A stretch of DNA of 64,000 bases from CBDANW01 sp965197825 (GTDB lineage Bacteria; Acidobacteriota; Vicinamibacteria; Marinacidobacterales; DATDRI01). The stretch spans positions 1,116,001 through 1,180,000 of the forward strand of contig CBDANW010000003.1 in NCBI GenBank assembly GCA_965197825.1, written 5' to 3'. A program made the position numbers and the translations under genes. How positions within the stretch are numbered: the stretch's first letter is position 1; every line of letters begins with the position of its first letter. Shown piece by piece: positions 43,040-52,529 of this stretch. The notes under the pieces are model-generated. The model ran no database searches. It was not told the DNA's origin and saw only the letters and a list, made by a program, of their open reading frames with translations.

Positions 43040-43303
43040 CTACGCCGGCGAGGGTCTCGCTTCTCCGAGACCGGACGCCCGTTTGCCCTTGTAGTTCCGA
43101 ATCAGGGCAGCCATCTTGTCTTTGAGCGCCAGCTTTTTTTTCTTTAGCGTCACCTCTTCGAGCTTCTCTTCGTCACTCAAAAAGATCTTGCCGGACAAAA
43201 ATGTGAGCCGTTCCTCCAACTCTTCGTGTTTTTCCGCCAGGCGCTGAAACTCCTCGTCCTCCTGAAGAAGGACCTCTCGTATCGTCTCGGAGCTCTCCGG
43301 CAT
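43040..43303 (-). CDS. DUF465/YdcH-type small helical protein
   Basis: A protein of 87 residues, highly charged: REVLLQEDEEFQRLAEKHEE, LEERLTFLSGKIFLSDEEKL, EEVTLKKKKLALKDKMAALI. This is the YdcH/DUF465 pattern: a helical hairpin with a conserved D/E-E-F-Q-x-L and K-K-x-K-L-x-L-K-D-x-M. Function is not established. A Pro/Ala tail ends the protein. Confidence 0.85.
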   Translation of the reverse strand: MPESSETIREVLLQEDEEFQRLAEKHEELEERLTFLSGKIFLSDEEKLEEVTLKKKKLALKDKMAALIRNYKGKRASGLGEARPSPA

Positions 43304-43623
43304 GAATCACCCCTCCTGTCAAAAAATCGGCTAAGTTGTGGCTGCGAATAAAGTTACGGTAGGTCAAGATGCCTCTTAATCAAAGTATCATAAAGACTTC
43401 GACCTCTGCAACCCGACGTCCGACACGTTGATTACCAAGAAAACCTATATCGACGGCTGAACCGGCTGTCTTAGAATGTAAGTCCGGCGGTCAACTCCGC
43501 GTCATCGCTTTCATCGCCACGCACAAGGTTATTCGAAAGATCTTGTCGCTCTTGCAGAAGTCAAAAAACCACGACGCGGGCGGCTAGACCGACTGGCGTC
43601 CAGGGAGTAGAATCCGAGTAAAG
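43304..43623. other. Intergenic region with an IS91-type remnant
   Basis: These 320 bp hold no intact gene. The only recognisable content is the short IS91-like C-terminal fragment at 43468-43587 described separately. The 5' part is AT-richer and contains no clear promoter for the peptidase downstream. Confidence 0.6.
43468..43587 (+). pseudogene. C-terminal scrap of an IS91-type transposase
   Basis: The frame from about 43468 to the TAG at 43585 reads AVLECKSGGQLRVIAFIATH, KVIRKILSLLQKSKNHD. The C-K-S-G-G-Q-L-R-V-I-A-F-I-x-x-x-x-V-I-x-K-I-L pattern is the usual end of IS91/IS801-like (Y2) transposases, whose motif is C-P-x-C-G-G-x-L-R-x-I-A-F-I. Only the last ~40 residues remain. Confidence 0.6.
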
Positions 43624-44895
43624 ATGATGAGAAATTGGATTGCACTTCCTGTCCTCCTCATCGCCGCCACCGCAGCGGCGCAGATCGATTATGACCGCGA
43701 AATGGAAGAGCTGGCTTCAGCACCCGAGATCGCGAAGGCTTTCGAGGTCATCGTCGAGCTCGAGCCGCAGACCGAGGCCGACCTCATCGAGCTCACCGAG
43801 ATCCCGGCGCCGCCCTTCAAGGAAGAGGTGCGCGGTAGACGCTACCAAGAAATGATGCGCGACGCCGGAATCGAGAACGTGTACACCGACGAGGTCGGAA
43901 ACGTCATCGGGGAGTGGGCCGGCACCGGCGGGGGCGAGCAAACCGTCGCGTTCGTGGCCCACCTCGACACCGTTTTTCCCGAGGGCACCGACGTTACCGT
44001 CCGTCGCGAGGGCGATCGCATGATTGCGCCCGGAATCGGCGACGACACGCGAGGCCTCGTCCTCATGCTCACAGTCATACGGGCGATGAAACGCGCCGCG
44101 GTCGACACTCGGGACAACGTGCTCTTCGTGGCGTCCGTGGGCGAGGAAGGTCTCGGGGACCTCCGGGGCGTCAAGCATCTGTTCCGCGACGGCGGACCCC
44201 GGATCGATCAGTTCATCGCCGTCGACGGCGGCAGCACCGAGAGGGTGCACAACCAGGCGACCGGCTCCCACCGTTACCGCATCACCTTCAAAGGCCCCGG
44301 AGGGCACTCGTGGGGCGCTTTCGGTCTTGGAAATCCGGCTCACGCGCTCAGCCGCGCGATCCACTACTTCGATCAAGCGGCGGGCGAGTACGTCATCTCC
44401 GGCCCGAAGACCAGCTACAACATCGGGCGCATCGGCGGCGGCACCTCGGTGAATTCGATCCCGTTCGAGAACTGGGCCGAGGTCGACATGCGATCGAACG
44501 TTCCCGAGCGTCTCGAGGAGATCGATGCGATCTTCAAGGAGGCGGTCCAGCGTGCGCTGAAAGAGCAGAACGAGCTCAGGCGCGAGGGCGAGGCGCTCAC
44601 CGTGGACGTCGATATGATCGGCGATCGCCCCTCTGGCGTCGTCGACCCGAAGACACCGCTCATCCAGCGGGCGATGGCCGCGACGAGATTTCTCGGTGGG
44701 GAGCCGGCGCTCACGACCGGCTCCACGGACGCGAACATCGCGATCTCGATGGGAATCCCTGCCACGACGATTGGGCGCGGCGGCGAGGGCGAAGGCAGCC
44801 ACTCGCTGCGCGAGTGGTGGTCCAACAAAGACGGCCACCTCGGTATCCAGAGAGCGCTCGTCATCCTCGTCGCATCCGCCGGACTTGGACGGTAG
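43624..44895 (+). CDS. Exported M20-family zinc peptidase
   Basis: A protein of 423 residues. A signal peptide (MRNWIALPVLLIAATAAAQ) is followed by the M20 catalytic domain. The metal and catalytic residues are in FVAHLDTVFPEG (His-x-Asp), GIGDDTRGL (bridging Asp), VGEEGLGD (Glu-Glu) and EGSHSLREWW (His near the C-terminus). A dimerisation insert contains GPGGHSWGAFG. It resembles PepT/ArgE-type aminopeptidases and probably cleaves peptides in the periplasm. It differs from the M28-like pseudogene at 20755. Confidence 0.88.
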   Translation: MMRNWIALPVLLIAATAAAQIDYDREMEELASAPEIAKAFEVIVELEPQTEADLIELTEIPAPPFKEEVRGRRYQEMMRDAGIENVYTDEVGNVIGEWAGTGGGEQTVAFVAHLDTVFPEGTDVTVRREGDRMIAPGIGDDTRGLVLMLTVIRAMKRAAVDTRDNVLFVASVGEEGLGDLRGVKHLFRDGGPRIDQFIAVDGGSTERVHNQATGSHRYRITFKGPGGHSWGAFGLGNPAHALSRAIHYFDQAAGEYVISGPKTSYNIGRIGGGTSVNSIPFENWAEVDMRSNVPERLEEIDAIFKEAVQRALKEQNELRREGEALTVDVDMIGDRPSGVVDPKTPLIQRAMAATRFLGGEPALTTGSTDANIAISMGIPATTIGRGGEGEGSHSLREWWSNKDGHLGIQRALVILVASAGLGR

Positions 44896-44902
44896 AATAG
44901 AT

Positions 44903-46801
44903 CTACGGCTCGCCGGGCCGTATCAACGACAGACTAGAAACGAACGCGCGTTGACCCTCCACTGGAACCAATACCAACCGATTCAGCCCCGTGGCGACAG
45001 CATCCCGAGGTACCGACACTTCTGCGGCACCTCCCGCCGCGACGAGATCTACTGTACCGAGATCGTGTTCTTGAAAAGTTAGCGCTAACGAACCTTCCGA
45101 TCGTCCCTCGATCATCAAACGATAAGGAGCGGGCTCTCGAAGCGCGACGTAGACAGTGGCGCCTTGGGCGGCGACCTGTCGCACCGTGCGCTGCGCTTCC
45201 CGTTGCGGGAGAGACCAACCCCGTCCCAGGTAAAGAGCATCGGTGTCGCCCATCCGAATGTGCACGTTGTGAGAGAGATACCGGGCACCCGCGAGATCGT
45301 ACGTCGCAAGAGGCATGCGGGTCCGATAGCGCATCGACCACGCCCCGGGCCAGGAAAAGGGGTAGCCGGTTCGTTGATAGACGAGCTCCACGGCGTCCTC
45401 GGCCGCTTGTCGGAAGGAAACCGGCCCGTCGAACGGGATCGCGCCACCGGAGTAGAGCGCCATCAGACTCGCGTTCCACAATACGAAAGGCAGCAGCGCC
45501 AGCGACACGAAGAAGAGCGCGTGTTTCTTCACGCGAGGCACGAGCCATTCGATCGCTACCGCTAGACCGAGCCCGAAAGCGACGAGAGCGCCATCGAATC
45601 GCCGAGAGCCGAATGACGCGCCCGCCCACCAATCGTGAACTGAGGCGTTGACGTATGTGGTGACCGCCAAGGCAGCCAGCAGGCTCCCTGCCAGAACCGG
45701 CGCCCTTCTCACGAGGGCGACTAATCCGGTCAGACCAAGCCACAGCACCGGTGACCAGGAAAGAAGACCGTGTCTCGAAGAAAAGAGAACGGCCTCCAGT
45801 TCGGGCGAGCCCCACGCCATGTAGGCACCGCCCTGCGGCACGACGAGAAGTCGACCGTAGATAACCTTCCAAAAGAGCATCTGGGGTATAAAGAAGGCGA
45901 TCGCAATCCCGGAAACGAGCGCGACCTGCTTCCACTTGGGCTTTCTTCCCGCCGCCCAGAGGACCGCCCAACCGACTGGCAGAAACAAAACGTTTTGCCA
46001 GCGCACGAGAACGACCACGCCGGCCGCCAAACCGAGGAGCGCGTAGTCACGGTAGTGACGCGGTTCGCGATGGCAGAGGAGCAAGTAACCCGTCACCGAC
46101 GCCATCCCGAAGGCGTGGGACATGGAGGGCTCGAACACCATGTACCAAACGTGGAACGTTCCCAACCAAATGAGCAGCGTCGCCGCTAAGGCCACTCCCT
46201 GCTCGCAGTAGCGACGCACCAAGTCGTAGAGCCATAGAACCCCGAACAGACCCCCGACCGCCGTCACCGTTGCGATCGCGGTGAAGTAGGGATATCCGAA
46301 CCCGGTCGGCCGAAAGAGCCCCAGGTAGCCGAGACCATGGATCAACAAGTAAACGGGCGCCCAGAGAAGCGCGGGCCCCACGCTGAAGGTGTTGGGGAGC
46401 CGTCCGGTCGCGGTGGGCAGAAAATAGGCTTCCCCGGCGCCCAGGATGCGGTACTCGTTGTCGAAATTCAGATCGCCATCCACTACCACCGAGCGAAGCG
46501 TCGCGAAATAATGCACGCCGTCACTCGCCACGCGCTGCGGCTGCAGATAGAGGGCCATCAAGACCAACGGGAAGACGGCTCGCAGAACGTGTCGGAGAGG
46601 ATCGGACGAGCGAGCGCCCCGTGCCCGCACCAGATGGAAAAGGCCCGAAAGTAGAGCCAGCATGACGAGCGCGCCGGCCCAGTGTGCCCTAAGCCATTCG
46701 GGAAGCTGGGGACGAAAGATCCCTATCAAGATGAGCGCGGCTAAGCTGATTTCCGGCGCGAGACGCGCAAAACCACGGACGGTTAGCTGAGGGCGGGTCA
46801 T
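44903..46801 (-). CDS. Polytopic membrane protein, glycosyltransferase-like (GT-C type)
   Basis: A protein of 632 residues with about 11-12 transmembrane helices up to residue ~430 and a C-terminal soluble β-rich domain (about 500-632). Early features include RVASDGVHYFATLRSVVVDG and GDLNFDNEYR, which look like the first-loop Asp-containing motif of GT-C glycosyltransferases that use polyprenyl-linked donors. The acceptor is unknown. Its ATG overlaps the rimI stop by 4 bp, so it ends the tsaB-rimI operon. It is unrelated in detail to the decayed GT-like gene at 55173-58306 but has a similar plan. Confidence 0.7.
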   Translation of the reverse strand: MTRPQLTVRGFARLAPEISLAALILIGIFRPQLPEWLRAHWAGALVMLALLSGLFHLVRARGARSSDPLRHVLRAVFPLVLMALYLQPQRVASDGVHYFATLRSVVVDGDLNFDNEYRILGAGEAYFLPTATGRLPNTFSVGPALLWAPVYLLIHGLGYLGLFRPTGFGYPYFTAIATVTAVGGLFGVLWLYDLVRRYCEQGVALAATLLIWLGTFHVWYMVFEPSMSHAFGMASVTGYLLLCHREPRHYRDYALLGLAAGVVVLVRWQNVLFLPVGWAVLWAAGRKPKWKQVALVSGIAIAFFIPQMLFWKVIYGRLLVVPQGGAYMAWGSPELEAVLFSSRHGLLSWSPVLWLGLTGLVALVRRAPVLAGSLLAALAVTTYVNASVHDWWAGASFGSRRFDGALVAFGLGLAVAIEWLVPRVKKHALFFVSLALLPFVLWNASLMALYSGGAIPFDGPVSFRQAAEDAVELVYQRTGYPFSWPGAWSMRYRTRMPLATYDLAGARYLSHNVHIRMGDTDALYLGRGWSLPQREAQRTVRQVAAQGATVYVALREPAPYRLMIEGRSEGSLALTFQEHDLGTVDLVAAGGAAEVSVPRDAVATGLNRLVLVPVEGQRAFVSSLSLIRPGEP

Positions 46802-47325
46802 CCGCGAGGTTCATCGCGACCGTCATGGAGCAGGTTCTTTTGGTAGACGATGGCGTGCTCTTGCGGTCGGCTATAGTACCTGCGTCGCTTGCCCGCTTCG
46901 TGGAACCCCATCGATACGTAGAGCGCCCGAGCGATCGCGTTCGACTCTCTGACCTCGAGGATTGCTACGCAGCAGCCGTTCAGTCTTCCCAGCTCGAGGA
47001 CTTCCTCCACCAGGTGGCGCCCCAGCCCGCGCCCGCGGTGGAGAGGATGGACCGCGACATTCTGTATGTGAAGCTCATCGAAGACGACCCAGGGAACGCA
47101 ATACCCGCTGATGACTCGCTCGCTAGATGAGATGGGACACGCGACCGTGGGATGGCTGAAGTCGTTCTTGCGAATCTCCTCGACGAAAGCTTCTTCGGGC
47201 CAGGGATTCGAGAAGGATGCCTCCTCGATGTCCACGATTGCGGGAACGTCTTCGAACCGCATCGGCTGGAGCCGGTAGAGCAAGCGAACGTTCCTTTTCT
47301 CCAAGCGCGCGCGATCTACGTTCAT
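46798..47325 (-). CDS. rimI: Ribosomal-protein-S18-alanine N-acetyltransferase-like GNAT (RimI)
   Basis: A protein of 175 residues. The GNAT acetyl-CoA motif is VHPLHRGRGLGRHLVEEVLE. Other family signatures are MRFEDVPAIVDIEEASFSNP, WPEEAFVEEIR, ELHIQNVAV, LEVRESNAIARALYVSMGF and GKRRRYYSRP. RimI often lies next to tsaB, as here, and the pair overlaps by ATGA. Substrate assignment to S18 is by family and context. Confidence 0.88.
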   Translation of the reverse strand: MNVDRARLEKRNVRLLYRLQPMRFEDVPAIVDIEEASFSNPWPEEAFVEEIRKNDFSHPTVACPISSSERVISGYCVPWVVFDELHIQNVAVHPLHRGRGLGRHLVEEVLELGRLNGCCVAILEVRESNAIARALYVSMGFHEAGKRRRYYSRPQEHAIVYQKNLLHDGRDEPRG

Positions 47326-48017
47326 CGCTGGGCTTTCTCCCCGTCCGAGGCCCGCATGTACTCGGCCCTCAGGTTTCCTAGGGGAGCCGCTTCTCCGTCC
47401 TCGAGTCGTTTCCTCCCGATGCGACCTACTTCTTCGGCAAGATCCAAAACCGGTTCCGCGAGCTCCGCGAGATCGCCCAAGACTTCCCGAACCACGGCCC
47501 CGTAGAGCTTGAGACCACCGCCCGCGAATAGAATTCTTTCACGCGGCATATTTACCAGGCGGGCCAGCCTGGCCAGAAAGTCCTCCGGCCTCTCGCAAAC
47601 GGGCGGGACGATGGTCGAAAACGTTCCACCGTCCGTGCGAAACAAGGCCCCGAAGACCTCTTCTCTCCGCGCATCCAAGAACGGCGCGACGAGACCCCCA
47701 CGAGATCGATAACGATATGCCGTCGCCTCGATCGTCGAGATCCCAACCACGGGACGGCCCGTTGCGAAGGCCAGCCCCTCCACACTGGCGATGCCGATAC
47801 GCAACCCGGTAAAGGAGCCGGGGCCGACCGCCACCGCGAAGGCATCGATGTCCCCGAGCGACAACCCCAGAGAAACAAGGAGTCGATCCAGCTCGGGCAG
47901 GAGTCTTTGCGCATGACCGGGAGGGGGGTGGAACCGAGCCCGCCCGCGGATCGTGTCCCCTTCCAGGACCGCGACGCTTCCATGAGCGCTCGTGGTGTCC
48001 ACGGCCAAGAGTCTCAT
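47322..48017 (-). CDS. tsaB: TsaB, t6A37 tRNA modification complex subunit
   Basis: A protein of 231 residues with an ASKHA fold: MRLLAVDTTSAHGSVAVLEG, HAQRLLPELDRLLVSLGLSL, AFAVAVGPGSFTGLRIGIAS and GLAFATGRPVVGIST. The G-P-G-S-F-T-G-L-R motif is diagnostic. TsaB works with TsaD, TsaC and TsaE to make t6A at position 37 of ANN-decoding tRNAs. The frame stays open upstream to 48587, but the ATG at 48017 is the family start. The rimI gene follows with a 4-bp overlap. Confidence 0.93.
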   Translation of the reverse strand: MRLLAVDTTSAHGSVAVLEGDTIRGRARFHPPPGHAQRLLPELDRLLVSLGLSLGDIDAFAVAVGPGSFTGLRIGIASVEGLAFATGRPVVGISTIEATAYRYRSRGGLVAPFLDARREEVFGALFRTDGGTFSTIVPPVCERPEDFLARLARLVNMPRERILFAGGGLKLYGAVVREVLGDLAELAEPVLDLAEEVGRIGRKRLEDGEAAPLGNLRAEYMRASDGEKAQR

Positions 48018-48116
48018 TTCTCGAATCTTAACCCCGATCGCAACCTGTTTGCGATTAGGTCGAGCGGACGTTAGGCCCAACGGGTTGGAACGGGGCTGGG
48101 GTAGAATCAACTTCCC

Positions 48117-50741
48117 ATGGCCGAGAAGACGACGCCCGCGATGCGGCAGTTCCACGAGATCAAGCGCCAGGTGGGTGACGCCATTCTCTTCTTCCGCATG
48201 GGCGACTTCTACGAAATGTTCTATGACGACGCCATGACCGCCTCGCGCGCGCTGGAGCTCACGCTCACCTCTCGGCAGAAGGACGCCTCGGGCGGAGGTA
48301 TCCCCATGTGCGGCATCCCCCATCACGCCGCGGACACCTATATTGGTCGGCTCATCCGCCGCGGGTTCAAGGTGGCGGTTTGTGAACAGGTCGAAGATCC
48401 GCGGCAGGCCAAGGGCATCGTACGGAGAGAAGTCGTGCGCATCGTGACGCCCTCGACCTATCTCCACCACGGTTACCTCGAGGAGAAGGAGCCTAGCTAC
48501 CTGATGGCGGTCGCATCGGGAACGGATGAGCTCGGCGCGTCTCTCGTGGATCTGTCGACCGGCGACTTCTTTACGTTCGAGCACCAAGGGCCCGAGAGGT
48601 GGACGAAGTTACAAGATGCCCTCGCGACGTACCGCCCGCGCGAGCTGGTCTTCCCGGAAGGTTCGTCCGTCCCCAAGGAGCTCCTCGATGGCGTGACGGG
48701 AGAAGATCGGCCGGTCGAGACGCCTCGCGAGGCATGGCGGTTCGACTACGAAGGAGCCCGGGAGCTCCTACTCAACCAGTTCGGCACGGTGAGTCTCGAC
48801 GGATTCGGCTGCGAAGGAAAGTCGCTTGCGGTCGCAGCCGCCGGCGCCGCGCTTCAGTACCTTCAGGACACCCAGCACGCGGGGCTCGCCCACATTTCCA
48901 GCATTCGTTACCGGGAAGAGTCCGACCACTTGATACTCGATCCGGTCACGCAACGAAATCTCGAGCTCACTCGTTCCTTGTCGGAAGGCGACCGCCGGGG
49001 CACGCTGCTCTCGGTGCTCGACAAGACCCAAAACGCCATGGGCGCCCGTCTGCTCAAGCAGTGGCTCCTCCGTCCCCTGCTCGACGCCGACGCGATCGGT
49101 GCGAGGCTCGACGCTGTCGAGCAATTGGCCTTCGATACCGTCACCCGTACGAAGCTCGCGGGGGCTCTCAAACCCATCGTGGACATCGACAGAGTTCTCT
49201 CCCGGATTACGCTCGGCTCGGCGGGTCCTCGAGACTTCGTTGGCCTCGGTCAATCGCTAGCCACCGTTCCCCGCCTCACTTCCCTGCTATCCGAGCTTAA
49301 GGCTCCGCTCATCGGAGAGCTGAGTCAACAGATGGATCCGTTGGAAGACGTCCGAGGAGACGTCGAGAACACCGTCGCCGCCGAGCCGCCGGCGACCATC
49401 CGGGACGGCGGCGTCATTCGCGAAGGCGTCTTGAGCGAACTCGACGAGCTGCGCCGCCTTCGTGCGGAAGGAAAACAGACCCTCACCCACATCGAGGCGC
49501 GGGAACGCGAACGTACCGGGATCACCACACTGAAGGTCCGGTTCAACAAAGTGTTCGGCTACTACATCGAGGTGACGAAATCCAAGTTGGATGCGGTGCC
49601 GAACGACTACATCCGGAAGCAGACGCTGGTGGGCGCCGAACGCTACATCACTCCGGAGCTGAAGGAATACGAAGAGAAGATCACGACCGCCGACGAGCGG
49701 ATCACCGTGATCGAAGGCGAGTTGTTCGAATCGCTCCGACAGAGGGTTGCGGGGCATGCGGCGCGCATTCGTCGCACCGCCGAAGCCATTGCCTCCGTCG
49801 ATGTACTGACCTCTCTTGGCGAAGTGGCCGCCTCGTCCCAGTACACGAAGCCTCGTTTGCACGGAGGATTCGAACTGCAGGTCAAACAAGGACGACATCC
49901 CGTCATCGAGGTCACGCTAGGGGAGCCTTTCGTGCCCAACGATATCGAGCTCGACGGGGATCATCATTTGATCATTCTCACTGGCCCCAATATGGGCGGC
50001 AAGTCCACCTATCTCCGCCAATCGGCACTCCTCTTGATCATGGCGCAGATGGGCTCCTTCGTGCCGGCCCAGGAAGCGAAGCTTCCCATCGTGGACCGCA
50101 TCTTCACCCGGGTAGGTGCCTCCGACAACATCTTTCGCGGCCGTTCCACATTCATGGTCGAGATGCAGGAGACGGCGCACATTCTTTATCACGCGACGAG
50201 GAACAGCTTCGTCCTCCTTGACGAGATCGGTCGCGGAACAGCCACCTTCGATGGTCTTTCTCTCGCCTGGGCCGTCGCCGAGTACATTGCTACGAGCGCG
50301 AACCTCGGGTGCAAGACGATCTTCGCGACGCACTATCACGAGCTGACCGACCTCGCGGCCGAGCTACCCGGAGTCGTCAACTACCATCTGTCGGCGCGCG
50401 AATGGAAGGAAGACATCGTTTTCCTTCGCCAGGTCGTGCGCGGAGGGTCCGATCGCAGCTACGGTATCCAGGTGGCACGCCTTGCCGGACTGCCAGCGCC
50501 GCTCATCGGACGCGCCCAGGAAATCCTCTCCAACCTGGAGAAGACGGAGTTCGATCTGGAAGGCCGGCCGCGGCTCTCGGCCGGTGCGGGCGCCCCGCCC
50601 TCCGACTCGGAGCGGCAGCTTGCTCTCTTCGCAGAGGTGGAAGACCGTGTGGCCTCCGAGCTCCGCAAGCTCGACCTCGATCGCTTGACGCCGCTCGAAG
50701 CGCTTCAGATCTTGACCGACCTGAAGCGGCGTCTCGAGTAG
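48117..50741 (+). CDS. mutS: DNA mismatch repair protein MutS
   Basis: A protein of 874 residues, full length. The mismatch-reading F-x-E motif is GDFYE at residues 29-33 (FFRMGDFYEMFYDDA). The ATPase has the Walker A ILTGPNMGGKSTYLRQ (near residue 623), then TRVGASDNIFRGRSTFMVE, Walker B VLLDEIGRGTATFDG and the TIFATHYHEL motif. It recognises mismatches and loops and recruits MutL. It is divergent from tsaB with about 100 bp between start codons. Confidence 0.97.
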   Translation: MAEKTTPAMRQFHEIKRQVGDAILFFRMGDFYEMFYDDAMTASRALELTLTSRQKDASGGGIPMCGIPHHAADTYIGRLIRRGFKVAVCEQVEDPRQAKGIVRREVVRIVTPSTYLHHGYLEEKEPSYLMAVASGTDELGASLVDLSTGDFFTFEHQGPERWTKLQDALATYRPRELVFPEGSSVPKELLDGVTGEDRPVETPREAWRFDYEGARELLLNQFGTVSLDGFGCEGKSLAVAAAGAALQYLQDTQHAGLAHISSIRYREESDHLILDPVTQRNLELTRSLSEGDRRGTLLSVLDKTQNAMGARLLKQWLLRPLLDADAIGARLDAVEQLAFDTVTRTKLAGALKPIVDIDRVLSRITLGSAGPRDFVGLGQSLATVPRLTSLLSELKAPLIGELSQQMDPLEDVRGDVENTVAAEPPATIRDGGVIREGVLSELDELRRLRAEGKQTLTHIEARERERTGITTLKVRFNKVFGYYIEVTKSKLDAVPNDYIRKQTLVGAERYITPELKEYEEKITTADERITVIEGELFESLRQRVAGHAARIRRTAEAIASVDVLTSLGEVAASSQYTKPRLHGGFELQVKQGRHPVIEVTLGEPFVPNDIELDGDHHLIILTGPNMGGKSTYLRQSALLLIMAQMGSFVPAQEAKLPIVDRIFTRVGASDNIFRGRSTFMVEMQETAHILYHATRNSFVLLDEIGRGTATFDGLSLAWAVAEYIATSANLGCKTIFATHYHELTDLAAELPGVVNYHLSAREWKEDIVFLRQVVRGGSDRSYGIQVARLAGLPAPLIGRAQEILSNLEKTEFDLEGRPRLSAGAGAPPSDSERQLALFAEVEDRVASELRKLDLDRLTPLEALQILTDLKRRLE

Positions 50742-50762
50742 CCGACTGTGAGGATGCCCCGG

Positions 50763-52508
50763 CTACTGAATCTTCACGTCGTAGGGCATGAGGGCGAGAG
50801 AAGGTTTGTCGGTCAGCAGCCTCAGAACAGGGGACTCGGATAACAATCGCTCCGGGAGCCAGGCGTGAACGCCGGTGACCTCCGATGTCGCCTGTGTCAT
50901 CTGTTTCCACAACATATCGAAGAACGTGCCCGCCTCGGGGTAGACTTGCAGATTGACGTTGGAATCCGCGGGGATGTCTGCCTTTTCCTTCGCCAAGGCA
51001 ACCGCCCGATCCAACCCTCCAAGCTCGTCGACCAGCCCGACCTCTAACGCTTGGGCTCCGGTCCAGACTCTCCCCTGTCCCACGGCGTCCACCTCCTCGC
51101 GCTCCATGTCTCGGGACGCCGCGACCTTGTCGAGAAAACGGTCGTAGCCAGCCTGAAGGATTCGACGAAGGCGAAGCCTCTCTTCGGGAGTGAACGATCG
51201 CGAGTCGCTCCAGAAGTCAGCGCTTTTTCCCTTGACCACCCCGTCTCTGCTAAAACCGATCTTCTCGTACAAACCATCGATGTTGAACTTCCCGGCGTAG
51301 ATTCCGATGGATCCCGTAATCGTCGAGGGCTCGGCAACGATGGCGTGCGAAGCCGTCGCGATCCAATAACCGCCCGAAGCGGCGACGTCGGCCATGGACA
51401 CCACGACCGGTTTCTCTTCCATCGTGAGCGCAGCCTCTCGCCAAATCACATCCGAGGCGACGTCGGATCCCCCGGGGCTCTGGATTCGGAAGACCACGGC
51501 ATCGATCGAATCGTCCTCGCGGACCTGCTTGAAGGTCGAAGCGAGCGTATCCGCCCCCATGATGCGACCGTAAAACGGATCCTCGTTGCTCTCTCCTCCC
51601 ACAATGACGCCGACCCCGTAAATCAGCGCGATGGTTGGCCGACGGCCAAGAGTCAATCCGTCTTCGTGGTCGGCCTGGTAGGCTCCCACTGACAGGGGTT
51701 GATAGTCCTCTCCCGCCTCGGCCAAGAGCTCTTCCACTTCATCCTTATAAAGAAGCTCGTCGACCAAACCGAGCTCCTGCGCCTCGCCGGCGCGGAACGG
51801 CCCGCGATCGAGGATGTCTTCCACTTCCGGAATCGTGAGATCGCGGGAGGCCGCAATGGAGTCCACCAGCCGATCGTAGAGATCGTCGACGATCGCTTGG
51901 AGCGCTTCGCGGTGCGGGTCGCTCAAGGACTCTCGCGTATAGACGTCGGGCGCGTTCTTATAGGCGCCGATTCGTTCGAACTCCGCTTCGACCCCGAGCT
52001 TGTCGAGCGTGGATTTCATGAACGTGACTTGGGCGTTCAAGCCTCGCAAGTCCAGAATGGATTGTGGATGGATATAGATCGTGTCCGCCGCGGACGCCAA
52101 ATAGTAGTCCAGCGTCCCTCCGTATTCCATGAAGGCGACGACGGGCTTCCCGCTGGTCGCAAAGTCGAGCAGCGCACCGCGGATTTCCTCCGCCCGCGCC
52201 CAACCGAGCTGACTGCCCCGAGCATGGAGCAGCAGGCTATCGACCCGAGAGTCCTCCTTTGCCCTATGTACTGACTCCAAGACGTCCCTGAACGTCACCG
52301 ACTCGAAGTCGATAAACGAGCTGCTGAGGTCGAAGAGCTCGGTCTCGGGAAGCTCGCCGCTGAGATCCAGAGCCAACGTCGAGCCGGTCTCGACCTCGGC
52401 CGGAACCATGCCTAGCCCCTGAACGACGAAGTACACGCTGGCGGCCGAGAGAGTAACGAGTGAACCGACGATCAGGAACAACCACAGTATCCAGCGACGG
52501 GAGCGCAT
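50763..52508 (-). CDS. sppA: Signal peptide peptidase SppA, 67-kDa type
   Basis: A protein of 581 residues: an N-terminal membrane anchor (RRWILWLFLIVGSLVTLSA) and two homologous S49 domains. The catalytic dyad is Lys near residue 184 (GAYKNAPDVYTRESLSD) and Ser near residue 379 (AASGGYWIATAS). That matches the K209/S409 layout of E. coli SppA. It cuts residual signal peptides in the membrane. The tandem-domain form indicates the long, not the short, SppA. It lies 21 bp downstream of the YfgM-like gene. Confidence 0.93.
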   Translation of the reverse strand: MRSRRWILWLFLIVGSLVTLSAASVYFVVQGLGMVPAEVETGSTLALDLSGELPETELFDLSSSFIDFESVTFRDVLESVHRAKEDSRVDSLLLHARGSQLGWARAEEIRGALLDFATSGKPVVAFMEYGGTLDYYLASAADTIYIHPQSILDLRGLNAQVTFMKSTLDKLGVEAEFERIGAYKNAPDVYTRESLSDPHREALQAIVDDLYDRLVDSIAASRDLTIPEVEDILDRGPFRAGEAQELGLVDELLYKDEVEELLAEAGEDYQPLSVGAYQADHEDGLTLGRRPTIALIYGVGVIVGGESNEDPFYGRIMGADTLASTFKQVREDDSIDAVVFRIQSPGGSDVASDVIWREAALTMEEKPVVVSMADVAASGGYWIATASHAIVAEPSTITGSIGIYAGKFNIDGLYEKIGFSRDGVVKGKSADFWSDSRSFTPEERLRLRRILQAGYDRFLDKVAASRDMEREEVDAVGQGRVWTGAQALEVGLVDELGGLDRAVALAKEKADIPADSNVNLQVYPEAGTFFDMLWKQMTQATSEVTGVHAWLPERLLSESPVLRLLTDKPSLALMPYDVKIQ

Positions 52509-52529
52509 GTTTGTTTGCTCTAGTGATCC

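Noticed and set aside
43717..44838. Long antisense frame opposite the M20 peptidase
   Set aside because: It is a mirror frame produced by GC-rich codon bias. The plus strand has signal peptide and all metal ligands.
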